A stretch of 64,000 nt of DNA from Hymenobacter metallicola (GCF_004745645.1 NZ_SRMB01000001.1:1922001-1986000); one strand, 5' to 3'; counted from the stretch's first letter, positions 50,944 through 60,245 are shown. Translations and numbers: made by a program. Notes: a model not told the origin generated them from the sequence alone.

Positions 50944-52253
50944 TTTACCGGTTTCGCTGATTGCTTTACGGGCGTATGCTTTTTCAATGCTTCTTCAGCA
51001 TCAGCTTGATAATTCTCCCATATTTTTTTTACGGTTTCAAGTGTGCCTCCTAGCTCATAGCTCAGCATAGCGACCATCTTTTGATCCACTGCTTTTATGG
51101 CAGCCTTAGAAGGCACTATATTATGTCTAATAGCGGTGAGCATACCCATCGTATTTGGGGTGTTGCGCATCACGTTTTCCATCCAAGGAGCACCATACTC
51201 TTTGATCTGATCGAAGACAGTGCCTGCTATAACATTGATGACAAACTCCTTACTTTCTTTCGCATCGTCAAAATTGACACTATGGCCGAAGCTTTTATAC
51301 TTCTTATCATTGCTTACTTTCACTGTGTAATAGTTAGTTGAAGCCGATGATCCAAAGGCAACCAATAGCTTAGACCACCACTTAAGCCCTTCTGAATTTA
51401 TAACAGCAGCCCCGGCAGCTGACGTCCAGTTTATATCGCCAAATGATGTAGAAAACCGGTTTCCCCACGAACCTTTTCCCGTCACCGCACCTACGCCAAA
51501 CTGCGTACTCAGATCTACCAGAACCCGCATTGCGGCACCTTTCCCTGCTTTCACTAGGTACCCCCGAATCACGGTACCCACTGCTGCCAAGCCTCCCACC
51601 TCGTAAACGAGCCCCCCGGTGAGCATGCCGGCGCTAATGGCCAGGAAGCCTTTTTCCATGTACCCGCCCGCTACCCCGGTGCCGGCCGCCACGTTGCGGA
51701 ACCGGTCTTTCTCCGACATGTAGGTGCGCTTGTCGCGGGCAATGCCTCGCTCCGGCGTGAATGATACGAGTACTTTTGTCTGCGTATTATACACCCAGTA
51801 CACCCGCGTGCCATAGGCGTCATTCAGGGTGCTGGCAAATACCCAGAGCTGCCCCACGGCGTAGCGCTCCTGCCCCATGGGGTTGCCGAACTCATCTTCG
51901 ACGTCGGTCTTGTAGCGCTTGTCAATCTTGTTGGCGTCGTAGCGGCTGTGCGGCATGGCTTCCATCCGCTTGCGCAGCTGGGCATCCGAGTTCATGCGCC
52001 ATACTTCCGCTTTGGACAACTCCACTACTTGGTTTACAGTCCGCTTCAAGTGGGCGTGCTCGGCATTAACGGCCGCTGTCCGGCGCGCCGACATGGGCTG
52101 CGGGCCCTGCCGAACCGTTTGGCCAGCGTGGTGGGCGTGCTGCACCGCGCCGGGGCTGGGCCGCCGGCTCTGCGGACCCAGATGACCCGTGTTAGCCAAT
52201 GATGCTACGGCATTCGCCCGGGGCCGGCGACCATCCTGAAAACCTGGATTCAT
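50940..52253 (-). CDS. Unknown protein, candidate T6SS effector
   Basis: A 437-residue protein from the ATG at 52253. The N-terminal 60 residues are disordered, His/Pro/Arg/Gln rich (SPGAVQHAHHAGQTVRQGPQ). A central soluble part (YAVGQLWVFASTLNDAYGTR, VYWVYNTQTKVLVSFTPERG) is followed by a glycine-rich hydrophobic region (FLAISAGMLTGGLVYEVGGL, AAVGTVIRGYLVK), which could be membrane-active. The C-terminal half (SFGDINWTSAAGAAV, FVINVIAGTVFDQIKEYGAP) is AT-richer in DNA than the N-terminal half. No known toxin motif found. It lies between TssDs and VgrG, divergent from vgrG, and is coupled to a candidate immunity gene. Confidence 0.62.
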   Translation of the reverse strand: MNPGFQDGRRPRANAVASLANTGHLGPQSRRPSPGAVQHAHHAGQTVRQGPQPMSARRTAAVNAEHAHLKRTVNQVVELSKAEVWRMNSDAQLRKRMEAMPHSRYDANKIDKRYKTDVEDEFGNPMGQERYAVGQLWVFASTLNDAYGTRVYWVYNTQTKVLVSFTPERGIARDKRTYMSEKDRFRNVAAGTGVAGGYMEKGFLAISAGMLTGGLVYEVGGLAAVGTVIRGYLVKAGKGAAMRVLVDLSTQFGVGAVTGKGSWGNRFSTSFGDINWTSAAGAAVINSEGLKWWSKLLVAFGSSASTNYYTVKVSNDKKYKSFGHSVNFDDAKESKEFVINVIAGTVFDQIKEYGAPWMENVMRNTPNTMGMLTAIRHNIVPSKAAIKAVDQKMVAMLSYELGGTLETVKKIWENYQADAEEALKKHTPVKQSAKPVK

Positions 52254-52440
52254 AGCAGTATTATTTGTTTAAAGCAGTAATAATCTAAGCAAAAAAGCGG
52301 GCTTTACACCGGGTGGGGCAGGGAAAACCAACCCGGTATGGCAGGGCTTTCGACCGCAAGCTAAGCTAATTGCGTAACGTCAGTTCATTTATTCGGTTAC
52401 TTTTACACTCGTTCCATTGTAATCTTCATATACTTTCTAA

Positions 52441-54252
52441 ATGTCATATCCAGTTAATGTAAGCGTTCATGTAGATGGCGGCCTGGCCTTGACCGACTAC
52501 AATCGACTAACGCTCAGTCAGCACGTGCTGACCCACCACACCTTCGCCCTGGACTTCTCGTTTGAAGCGCTGGGAAAAGCCCTAGGCCTCAAACCAGAGG
52601 CACTTTTTGCGCAGGCCCACGAGCGGCTAAGCGGAAAAAACATTGCCATCAGCTGGACTGGCGGCCTGCCCACGGATTCGGGCCGCTCCTTTCAGTTCAA
52701 GGGCATCATCACCCACATCAGCATCCAGACCGATGCCGATTTGGTCAATTATTATCACGTCAGCGGCTATAGCCCTTCCTTTTTGCTGGAAGATGGCACG
52801 CAGAGCCGAACCTTTGTTAAGAAATCAGCGCAGGATATCTTCTCTGCCGTGCTGGGTGCCTACGACGGGAATGCCTTGAAAAAGCAGCTCAAGGCCCAGT
52901 ACCAGGATGTGCTACCATATACGGTACAGTACAACGAAACCAACTTCAACTTTCTGAGCCGCCTGGCCGCGCAGCAGGGCGAGTGGTTTTACTACGACGG
53001 CCAAACCCTGCAGCTGGGCCGCGGCACGGGTAAAACGATTCCCTTCAAAAGCAGCAGCGCCCAGATGTTTACCCTCTCGATGCACCTGCAGCCGGGCAAA
53101 ACGGAGGGCGCCCACTACAACTACCGCACCCACAAACCCCTGAAGACCAAGGCCGCTACCCCAGCCGCGGGGCATCCCTTCAGCCAGTTTGCGGTGCAGA
53201 AGTCCGACGATTTGTTCACCCAGCCCCACCGCCTGCTGGCCGGGGCCCAGGTAAGCGACCAGGCCCAACTACAGCGCAGCTTGGATAACTTGGCGGCCAA
53301 ACGCGCAGCCAACCAAGTAAGCCTGGAAGGCAGCGGCGAAGCCTACGATATTACGCCGGGCTGCGTACTGGCAGTGCAGGATGCCGCGGGCCAGGATTAT
53401 GGCAAGTTTCGGGTGCTGGCCGTGCGCCACGAGGTCGATGGCGACGGTAACTACCAGAACCACTTCGAGGCCATGCCCGAGTCGGTGGAAGCGCCGCCAC
53501 CCAACCCGCTCTACGCTGCCACCGATGCCCAGCCCGAGCTGGCCGAGGTTATCGACCTGCAGGACCCGCGCAACCTGGGCCGTATCCGGGTGCGCTACTA
53601 CTGGCCCGTCGCCCAGCCCACCGAAGCCGAATCGGCGTGGCTACGGGTGAGCACCCCGTACTCCGGCGACGGCAAGGGCCAGCTGTTCACGCCGGAGCTG
53701 GGCTCCCAGGTCCTGATTGGGTATGAGCACGGGCTGGCCGAGTTTCCGGTGGTGCTGGGCAACATGTTCCACCCCCAGAACAAGCAAAGCGCCAAGTACA
53801 CCAACCCACAAAACAACCTGAAAGGCCTGCAGACGGCCGGCGGCAACAAGTTTGTGATGGCCGATACTCAGGGCGAGCAGCGCATCCTGATTTCCAACTC
53901 CAACAATAAAGGCACGGCGGTCGAAGTTGGCTTCAAAGGCGACGGTAGCATCACCATCAAGAGCAACGGCCCCGTGACCGTGCTGGGCTCGACCATCACG
54001 CTGGAAGCCGGTGATAAGGGCGAAATCAAGATGCACGCCAAGAACATCACGATAGACGCGGAAGAGGAAATCAAGGTAACCTCGGCCTCTAAGAGCATTG
54101 CCCTGAAAGCGGAAAAAGACATTACAGCCGACGCCACGGCCAAGATGACCTTCAGCGCCAAGGAGAAAAGCGTATCTACTTCGGGCAAAATGGAAATCAG
54201 CAGCGGCTCGACCGTAGATATTTCCGGCAGTACCGTGAAGATCAACGGCTAA
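52441..54252 (+). CDS. vgrG: VgrG (TssI) spike protein
   Basis: A 603-residue protein with the typical T6SS spike layout. The gp27-like part covers residues 1-350: MSYPVNVSVHVDGGLALTDY, FQFKGIITHISIQTDADLVN, YTVQYNETNFNFLSRLAAQQ, GEWFYYDG. The OB/gp5-like part has GRIRVRYYWPVAQPTEAESA, WLRVSTPYSGDGKGQLFTPE, LGSQVLIGYEHGLAEFPVVL and GNMFHPQNKQ. The end is the triple-helical beta-needle (GSITIKSNGPVTVLGSTITL, GEIKMHAKNITIDAEEEIKV, then KSIALKAEKDITADATAKMT). No C-terminal effector extension is present, so cargo is likely carried via the genes that follow. Confidence 0.95.
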   Translation: MSYPVNVSVHVDGGLALTDYNRLTLSQHVLTHHTFALDFSFEALGKALGLKPEALFAQAHERLSGKNIAISWTGGLPTDSGRSFQFKGIITHISIQTDADLVNYYHVSGYSPSFLLEDGTQSRTFVKKSAQDIFSAVLGAYDGNALKKQLKAQYQDVLPYTVQYNETNFNFLSRLAAQQGEWFYYDGQTLQLGRGTGKTIPFKSSSAQMFTLSMHLQPGKTEGAHYNYRTHKPLKTKAATPAAGHPFSQFAVQKSDDLFTQPHRLLAGAQVSDQAQLQRSLDNLAAKRAANQVSLEGSGEAYDITPGCVLAVQDAAGQDYGKFRVLAVRHEVDGDGNYQNHFEAMPESVEAPPPNPLYAATDAQPELAEVIDLQDPRNLGRIRVRYYWPVAQPTEAESAWLRVSTPYSGDGKGQLFTPELGSQVLIGYEHGLAEFPVVLGNMFHPQNKQSAKYTNPQNNLKGLQTAGGNKFVMADTQGEQRILISNSNNKGTAVEVGFKGDGSITIKSNGPVTVLGSTITLEAGDKGEIKMHAKNITIDAEEEIKVTSASKSIALKAEKDITADATAKMTFSAKEKSVSTSGKMEISSGSTVDISGSTVKING

Positions 54253-54274
54253 GGCCGCTTCTTTTTCAGGTTTG

Positions 54275-54282
54275 TACTTTTG
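54275..54282 (+). promoter_or_regulatory. Possible Bacteroidota -7 box
   Basis: TACTTTTG fits TAnnTTTG and lies 9 bases before the ATG at 54292. It would allow the adaptor and Rhs genes to be transcribed apart from vgrG. No -33 TTG evident. Confidence 0.35.
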
Positions 54283-54291
54283 GCTTCTGCT

Positions 54292-55128
54292 ATGACTTTG
54301 TCGTTTCCTTTGGTTCCGACCACGCAAGACTATACCGTAACGGTACAAACGACCAGCTTGCTGGGCAACCTGCTCTACGAGAACACCCGCCGTACGGCCT
54401 TCCGAAAGCAGCCCTTGCAGAAAACGGCCGACGGCTGGCTGTACTCGGTATCGGTACTCGATTTCAAGCAAACCGAAACCAACGGCGTAGCCCAGCTCGA
54501 CGCCGATACGGCCCAGCTTCGTAGCCACCTGCTGATTGAGACGGATGCGGCGGGCGGTCTGCTACGCGTCTGCAATAAAGCCGAGCTGCGCAACCAGTGG
54601 CAAGCGCTGGAGCCCAAGCTGCTAAAGAAGTACCGCCGGTCGGAACAGATAACGCCCGGCATGGTGGCCGGTATCGGCCAGGTGCTGCACGGCGACGGCT
54701 ACCTGGAAGATGTGCTGCGGCGGGGCTACGAGTACAGCTCGCTCTTTCCCCCTTTTTACGGGCAGAGCTACGATGAGCAGCCCACGCAAGGTCGGCCCCG
54801 CACTATTGCCCGCTTTCTGGGCAACCTCGACTTGCCGCTCCAGACCGAGATTAAGCGGCAGGCTCAGGTTCCGGCGGACGTAGCCGTAGGGCTGGCCGTG
54901 GAAGGCAAAGTAGACATGGAAGCCTACCAGGAAGAAGCCGCCCGCCAGGCCCTGCGCACCATGACCGACCAGTATGATCTGGACACGACCCTGCGCAGCC
55001 AGCACCGGGAAAGCTATGAGTTTGACCACCAGGAGGCCTTACTCCATGCGGCTCAGTTTACCATTTATGGAGTGCAAGGCGTGTTTATGAACAAAACGCT
55101 GTGCATGCTGCAGCCCGCCGGGTCCTGA
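54292..55128 (+). CDS. Unknown protein between vgrG and rhs, candidate adaptor/chaperone
   Basis: A 278-residue soluble protein from the ATG at 54292 (MTLSFPLVPTTQDYTVTVQT). There is no signal or membrane segment. The first half is beta-rich (TADGWLYSVSVLDFKQTETN, LRSHLLIETDAAGGLLRVCN), the second helical (YEDVL-like and EIKRQAQVPADVAVGLAVEG). A possible spike-loading role is suggested by its place between vgrG and a PAAR-Rhs gene, where other T6SSs have DUF1795, DUF4123 or DUF2169 adaptors; I do not see the motifs of these families. It would then be a Bacteroidota-specific adaptor, an inference. Confidence 0.68.
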   Translation: MTLSFPLVPTTQDYTVTVQTTSLLGNLLYENTRRTAFRKQPLQKTADGWLYSVSVLDFKQTETNGVAQLDADTAQLRSHLLIETDAAGGLLRVCNKAELRNQWQALEPKLLKKYRRSEQITPGMVAGIGQVLHGDGYLEDVLRRGYEYSSLFPPFYGQSYDEQPTQGRPRTIARFLGNLDLPLQTEIKRQAQVPADVAVGLAVEGKVDMEAYQEEAARQALRTMTDQYDLDTTLRSQHRESYEFDHQEALLHAAQFTIYGVQGVFMNKTLCMLQPAGS

Positions 55129-55176
55129 CCCGGGGTAATATTTCTATCGTTTTCGAGGGTTTCGTTCAACTTACTT

Positions 55177-58100
55177 ATGGCAAAGAAATATGTACCGGCC
55201 GGCGTTTTTCTAACCTGTGACAAAGGCACGCTACCGGCGACCTTTAATGTTACGTTCAACGCCCGCACGTCTATCTACGGCCAGAACCTGGCCACTGATC
55301 TTGACAAGATACCGGTAGTGAACGTGCCTCCCATGGGGGTTTGCTCCATCACCAAGATGCCCTGCATGGTGGTCCCCATTACCTGGAGCCCGGTGAAAAA
55401 TGACGTGCAGCTGGGTCCGGCCCACCTGCTGCTGGAAGACTCAAAGCTGCAGTGCGGCCTGGGTGGCAAAGTCGGCATTCACTTCAGTATGGCAGCCGCC
55501 CAGGCCGCCTGCGCCCCGCCCCCGGCCCCGGAAAAAAGCCTGGCCGATCAGGCCGATGACTTTCTCAAAACCCTGGGTCCGGTCGGTGACATCGGGCGCT
55601 TCCAATTGGGGGTGGCCGAAGGCGTGTGGGAAGGCGGTAAAGGCCTGGCCGAAGGCCTCTGGGGCATGGCCAAAGGCGGCTGGAACGCCGTGACTCACCC
55701 CGTAGATACGGCCAAGGCCATTGGGGAAGGCGCCACCAATGCCTACAAATGGGCCGGCGACTCTCAGAACTGGGCCAATGCGGCCAACAGCGCCAAGCAA
55801 GGCGTGAGCAATGCCGCCGAGTGGGCCAGCAACGGCGAGAACTGGCAGAAAGTAGGTGACAAGCTCCAGAATATGTCTCCGCGCGACTGGGGCAACGTCA
55901 CGGGTCAGGTAGCCTTCGAAGTGGGCCTGACCGTGGGCACGGCCGGCGCCGGGGCCGCTCTGAATGCGGCGGCCAAGACCAGCCGCGTGGCCCGCATGGC
56001 CAGCCGCGCCGCCCGCTTGGCCGACGTGGAAGGCCATGCAATGAGCTTGGCCGCCCGGGTGGGCCGCTCGGCCGCGGGCAAGATGAAAGTCATGGGCAAG
56101 GTGCTCACCGGTGCTAAAAAGGCCCGCAAAGCCGAGAAAGCCGCCGTCAAGGCTGGTAAAAAAGCCAAGAAGCTCGACGCCGTAACCGACTGCGCCGGCC
56201 CGAAGAAATGTACCCGGGAAGGTCACCCCGTGGACGTAGCGGCCGGTTTGGTATTTACCGAAGCCGTAGACTTTGAATTGCCCGGCCCGATTCCCTTCGT
56301 CTGGGAGCGAATCTGGTATTCGCGCTCTACCCACCGGGGCCCGCTGGGCCACGGCTGGCACCACCGCTACGACCTGGCCCTGGCCGTGGAAGACGACGGC
56401 ACCCTGGCCCTGCGCATGGCTGACGGCCGCCTGGCCCTGTTTTCCGCCCCCGTTGGGGAGGCTGGCAGCTTCAACCGCACGGAGAAGCTCGAAGCCTTCG
56501 GCAATGCCGAGCAGGGCTACCGCATTTGGAACAAGGATGAGCGGCTCTGGTACGTATTCGCCGCGCAGGCCATCAACGAGGCGCATCTGCTACAGGCGGT
56601 GGAAGACCAGAATGGCTTTGCCATTCGCTTTACTTACACCCCCCAAGGTTTTCTGGACACCATAACCGACAGCGCCGGCCGCCGGCTCCGGGCGGATGTC
56701 GACAGCCTGGGCCGCCTGACGGCCCTGCACGCTCCCCTACCCGAGCCTGGAGTAGCTGGTAACTTCGTGGTCGTGCGCTACGAGTATTCGGCAGCCGGCG
56801 ACATGGTCCGGACCACCGATGCGCTGGACCAGGCCATGACTTTTGCCTACGACAACCACCTGCTGGTGCGCGAAACCAACCGGGTGGGGCTGAGTTTCTA
56901 CTTCCGCTACGACGGCACCGGCCCCGAAGCGCGCTGCTTGCGCACCTGGGGCGACGGGGGTGTCTACGACACAAAGCTGCGCTACGAAAGCCCAGAGCAC
57001 ACGGTCGTTACCAACTCGGTGGGCTATACCAAGCACTACACTCACCTCAATGGCTTGGTTGTAGTGATGCTTGACTCGCTAGGGGCCGTGCGCCAGTGGA
57101 CCTACAACGAAAACACGGACCTGACCCTGGAGCGCGACCCGTTGGGGCAGTCTACCAGCTACGAGTACGACGCCCGCGGCAACCAGACGCTGGTCACGTA
57201 TCCGGATGGAGCAAAGATCCAGACGCAATACAACCCGCAAGACTTACCAATCCAGGCAATAGATGCAAATGGGGAGGTGTGGCAATGGACATATGACGAA
57301 GCAGGAAATTTGCTTGGTCGTGTCAATCCATTAGGAGCTAGTACTGAGTATAGTTACGACGCGCAGGGTCGCCTAGTGAGTGTCGCCGATAATCTGGCCC
57401 AAACCTTACGCTTGCGCTATGATGCGCATCATAATATCAGAGAGGTCCTTGCTCCAAACGCACAGGTAAGCTCCAACGAATATAATTTTCTGGGTCGGGT
57501 TATTCGCACATCGGATTACAGGGGGAATGTTCGGCACTATCAGTACGATATACTGGGTAGAATAATATGGCTTCGTGAGCCAGACGGAGCAGAACGCACC
57601 TTTACGTATGACGCTGTAGGTAGCGTCCTTCGGGAGCAGGGGCCACATTCAACGACCCAGTATACGTACACACGTACAGGCCACCTGGCTGCCCGGGACC
57701 AGGCCGGAGTCCGCGTTTCCTTTGCCTACGATACCGAAGGTCGCTTAACCAGCCTCCGCAACGAGCATGGCGAAGTGTATACCCTCATCCTGAATGTTGC
57801 GGGGCAAGTGGTCGAGGAAATAGGCTTCGACGGCCTCACCCGCCGGTATCACCGGGACTTAGCGGGTCGAGTCACCACCCTGCAGCGCCCTGCCGGCCGC
57901 TCAACCCAGTACGCCTACGATGCCGTAGGCCGCTTGACGGAAGTGCTGCATCACGACGGTACTCAGGCGCAGTTTAAGTATCGCCCGGATGGTGAGTTAA
58001 TAGAAGCAAATACTCCTAATCACAGGGTCTGTTTAGACAAAAACGCACTGGGCCAAGTTGTGCGGGAAGCCCAAGGTCGGCATGTAGTGGAGTCTGAGTA

Positions 58101-59595
58101 CGATATTTTCGGGCAACGCTTGGGAGTGCGCTCCTCCCTGGGTGCAGCTGCCCAGATGCAGCGGAACCTCACTGGGCAAATTGAGCAATTGCGCACCGAC
58201 CACTGGCAGGCCAAGTTCTCCTACAATACCTTTGGGCAGGAAATCGAGCGAGTCCTTGGAAGTTTACAGTTGTCTTGGCAGCATGATGTACTTGGCCGGC
58301 CAGCGCGCCAGACAATTCAAACGGAACGTGCGGCTAACACTCAGCAGCGTCACTACCAATGGCTGAGACCGAACAGGCTAGCGGAAATTGAAGCCACCGC
58401 AACCGGCCGCACCGCATTCACCTACGATGAGAGGGGGCATCTGGTAGCCACCCGGTATGCCGACGGCACTCAGGAAGTTCGCCAGCCTGATGCAATAGGC
58501 AACTTATTTCGTACACCCAGCCGCACCGACCGCACCTATAGCAAAGGCGGGCAACTCCGGAAGGCCAACGGCACGCGTTACGACTACGATGCAGAAGGCA
58601 ACCTGGTGCGTAAGCGTCTACCCAATGGACAGCAGTGGCACTACGCTTGGGATGGAGCCGGTCAACTTACCTCGGTTACCCGGCCCGACGGCTATGCTGT
58701 CACGTTTACTTATGATGCCTTGGGCCGGCGCCTGAGCAAGCGGTTCCGAGGGAAAGTCACGCGCTGGGTGTGGGATGGCAACCAGCCCTTGCACGAGTGG
58801 CAGGAGCTGGAAATAGGGCCCGGAGCAGGAAGTGTACAAGATGTAACGACCTGGCTCTTCGAGGACGCCTCGTTTGCCCCCATGGCCAAGCTTACGGCCC
58901 ACGCTGCGTACAGTGTGGTGGTCGACCACCTGGGCACGCCGTTGGAACTCTACGACCAGCAAGGCACCAAAACGTGGCAGGCCCAACTCGACAGCTACGG
59001 GCAAGTACTGGAAGGAAAAGGCAAGCCCCAGGATTGCCCCTTCCGCTACCAGGGCCAGTACGAGGATACCGAAACGGGCCTCTACTACAACCGCTTCCGC
59101 TACTATGACCCCGAAGTAGGCCGCTATATCAGCCAGGACCCCATCGGAGTGCTTGGGGGCATGAACCTGTATAGCTACGTAGCCGACCCCACCGCGTGGA
59201 TTGATCCGTTTGGCTGGTATTCGGATCTAAATCACGATGGCATGGGCCACCACTTGTTTCCACGCAGTGTGGCGGGCAAGCTTCAACTGTCCAAACTCGA
59301 CAAACCGGGCTCCATTGCCTGGTACCCCGATGACCCCACCGACACGGCCGACCTGCACAAACGCCTGCACCGGGCCTTGATTGATGAAGGAGTCCCCTTT
59401 CACGGCTCGAAGTATACCGGGTCGGTGGATGACTTTTTCGACAAAGGCAAAAAAGCCTATGCCGGTTTCCCCGAAAAGGGATTCTTGAAGATACCGGGAA
59501 CAAAAGATGCTCTCTTCGAAAACCTGACTCCAGGTGAAGCGTTGGAAAAGCTGCGAGAACTACATAACACTGGTAAAATACCCTGCCCTAAATAA
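55177..59595 (+). CDS. PAAR-like (DUF4280)/Rhs protein with C-terminal GHH nuclease toxin
   Basis: A 1472-residue polymorphic toxin. Residues 1-110 are a DUF4280/PAAR-like tip (KYVPAGVFLTCDKGTLPATF, PPMGVCSITKMPCMVVPITW, LQCGLGGKVGIHF). Helical linker regions (115-320) contain amphipathic Gly/Ala stretches. A DUF6531 entry begins about 338 (DCAGPKKCTREGHPVDVAAG). RHS/YD repeats run to about 1260. The core end is RFRYYDPEVGRYISQDPIGV, then NLYSYVADPTAWIDPFG. The C-terminal 126 residues form the toxin: GMGHHLFPRSVAGKLQLSKL, LHKRLHRALIDEGVPFHG and LTPGEALEKLRELHN. GHH plus Arg/His fits the GHH/HNH-endonuclease toxin class. An immunity gene follows 15 bp downstream. Confidence 0.9.
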   Translation: MAKKYVPAGVFLTCDKGTLPATFNVTFNARTSIYGQNLATDLDKIPVVNVPPMGVCSITKMPCMVVPITWSPVKNDVQLGPAHLLLEDSKLQCGLGGKVGIHFSMAAAQAACAPPPAPEKSLADQADDFLKTLGPVGDIGRFQLGVAEGVWEGGKGLAEGLWGMAKGGWNAVTHPVDTAKAIGEGATNAYKWAGDSQNWANAANSAKQGVSNAAEWASNGENWQKVGDKLQNMSPRDWGNVTGQVAFEVGLTVGTAGAGAALNAAAKTSRVARMASRAARLADVEGHAMSLAARVGRSAAGKMKVMGKVLTGAKKARKAEKAAVKAGKKAKKLDAVTDCAGPKKCTREGHPVDVAAGLVFTEAVDFELPGPIPFVWERIWYSRSTHRGPLGHGWHHRYDLALAVEDDGTLALRMADGRLALFSAPVGEAGSFNRTEKLEAFGNAEQGYRIWNKDERLWYVFAAQAINEAHLLQAVEDQNGFAIRFTYTPQGFLDTITDSAGRRLRADVDSLGRLTALHAPLPEPGVAGNFVVVRYEYSAAGDMVRTTDALDQAMTFAYDNHLLVRETNRVGLSFYFRYDGTGPEARCLRTWGDGGVYDTKLRYESPEHTVVTNSVGYTKHYTHLNGLVVVMLDSLGAVRQWTYNENTDLTLERDPLGQSTSYEYDARGNQTLVTYPDGAKIQTQYNPQDLPIQAIDANGEVWQWTYDEAGNLLGRVNPLGASTEYSYDAQGRLVSVADNLAQTLRLRYDAHHNIREVLAPNAQVSSNEYNFLGRVIRTSDYRGNVRHYQYDILGRIIWLREPDGAERTFTYDAVGSVLREQGPHSTTQYTYTRTGHLAARDQAGVRVSFAYDTEGRLTSLRNEHGEVYTLILNVAGQVVEEIGFDGLTRRYHRDLAGRVTTLQRPAGRSTQYAYDAVGRLTEVLHHDGTQAQFKYRPDGELIEANTPNHRVCLDKNALGQVVREAQGRHVVESEYDIFGQRLGVRSSLGAAAQMQRNLTGQIEQLRTDHWQAKFSYNTFGQEIERVLGSLQLSWQHDVLGRPARQTIQTERAANTQQRHYQWLRPNRLAEIEATATGRTAFTYDERGHLVATRYADGTQEVRQPDAIGNLFRTPSRTDRTYSKGGQLRKANGTRYDYDAEGNLVRKRLPNGQQWHYAWDGAGQLTSVTRPDGYAVTFTYDALGRRLSKRFRGKVTRWVWDGNQPLHEWQELEIGPGAGSVQDVTTWLFEDASFAPMAKLTAHAAYSVVVDHLGTPLELYDQQGTKTWQAQLDSYGQVLEGKGKPQDCPFRYQGQYEDTETGLYYNRFRYYDPEVGRYISQDPIGVLGGMNLYSYVADPTAWIDPFGWYSDLNHDGMGHHLFPRSVAGKLQLSKLDKPGSIAWYPDDPTDTADLHKRLHRALIDEGVPFHGSKYTGSVDDFFDKGKKAYAGFPEKGFLKIPGTKDALFENLTPGEALEKLRELHNTGKIPCPK

Positions 59596-59610
59596 ACTAA
59601 TCCTGCTGAA

Positions 59611-60198
59611 ATGAAAGAAAAAATTGTAAGAGTAACTGGCTACGGCTTTTTCTGCTTATCTGTCGAGGCATTTAGCAATTTTCTTAAAGAGCATAAAATA
59701 AAAGCAAAAAAGCTAAATACATATTTTGACAAAAACAGAGATATTCTGGAAGAATCTATTAAGCAAGGCATCTTGCTCCCACTATCCACTATAGTTTCGA
59801 CCCGCTATGTGGTAGAGGCAGGCATTGCTGCAAAATTAAGCGTATTTGACTCAGATTGGCAAGAAGTATTGACTTTGGATAATTGTAATTTGACGGTTGG
59901 CAATGATGCCGCTATATGGATAGGTTCCCTGGATGGGCTTGATGATTGGAACTCGGCGGAATATGAGCAAGGAGACAGTATTTCCTACCAAACAATGGAT
60001 GGGGTAACCCTTTTCAGGAGCTTTAAATTCAACGTTAAACCGGGCATGTACAAAGTTGTTGTGAGAGGTTTTAAACGGAAAGCGCCACAGGACCATCCTG
60101 CTGCAAACTTTGGCTTTTCGTTTGAATTGCGCGAAACTACCAGCTTAGGCAGCTTCACAAATCCGTTGATAGAAAACGTTAATATTGCCAAGATGTAA
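59611..60198 (+). CDS. Immunity protein for the Rhs toxin (copy 1)
   Basis: A 195-residue soluble protein (MKEKIVRVTGYGFFCLSVEA), 15 bp after the rhs stop. It is AT-richer than the core genes. Motifs shared with the second copy are FLKxxxIKxKKLNxFDKNRxILEE, DWQEVLTLDNCNLTVGNDAA, WIGSLD and FELRETTSLGSFTNPLIENV, NIAKM. The position and the repeated linkage to toxin ends support an immunity role against the GHH toxin; family not identified. Confidence 0.82.
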   Translation: MKEKIVRVTGYGFFCLSVEAFSNFLKEHKIKAKKLNTYFDKNRDILEESIKQGILLPLSTIVSTRYVVEAGIAAKLSVFDSDWQEVLTLDNCNLTVGNDAAIWIGSLDGLDDWNSAEYEQGDSISYQTMDGVTLFRSFKFNVKPGMYKVVVRGFKRKAPQDHPAANFGFSFELRETTSLGSFTNPLIENVNIAKM

Positions 60199-60200
60199 TT

Positions 60201-60245
60201 GCAGCCCACCTATCTACCGGCGTTATTAGGGACAGGAAGCGGATG
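60201..60245 (+). repeat. Direct repeat following the immunity gene (copy 1)
   Basis: GCAGCCCACCTATCTACCGG, then CGTTATTAGGGACAGGAAGC, closely matches 61256-61301, which follows the second immunity gene. The offset between the two is 1055 bp, the same as between the two immunity genes, showing that immunity gene and 3' spacer were duplicated together. Confidence 0.85.
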
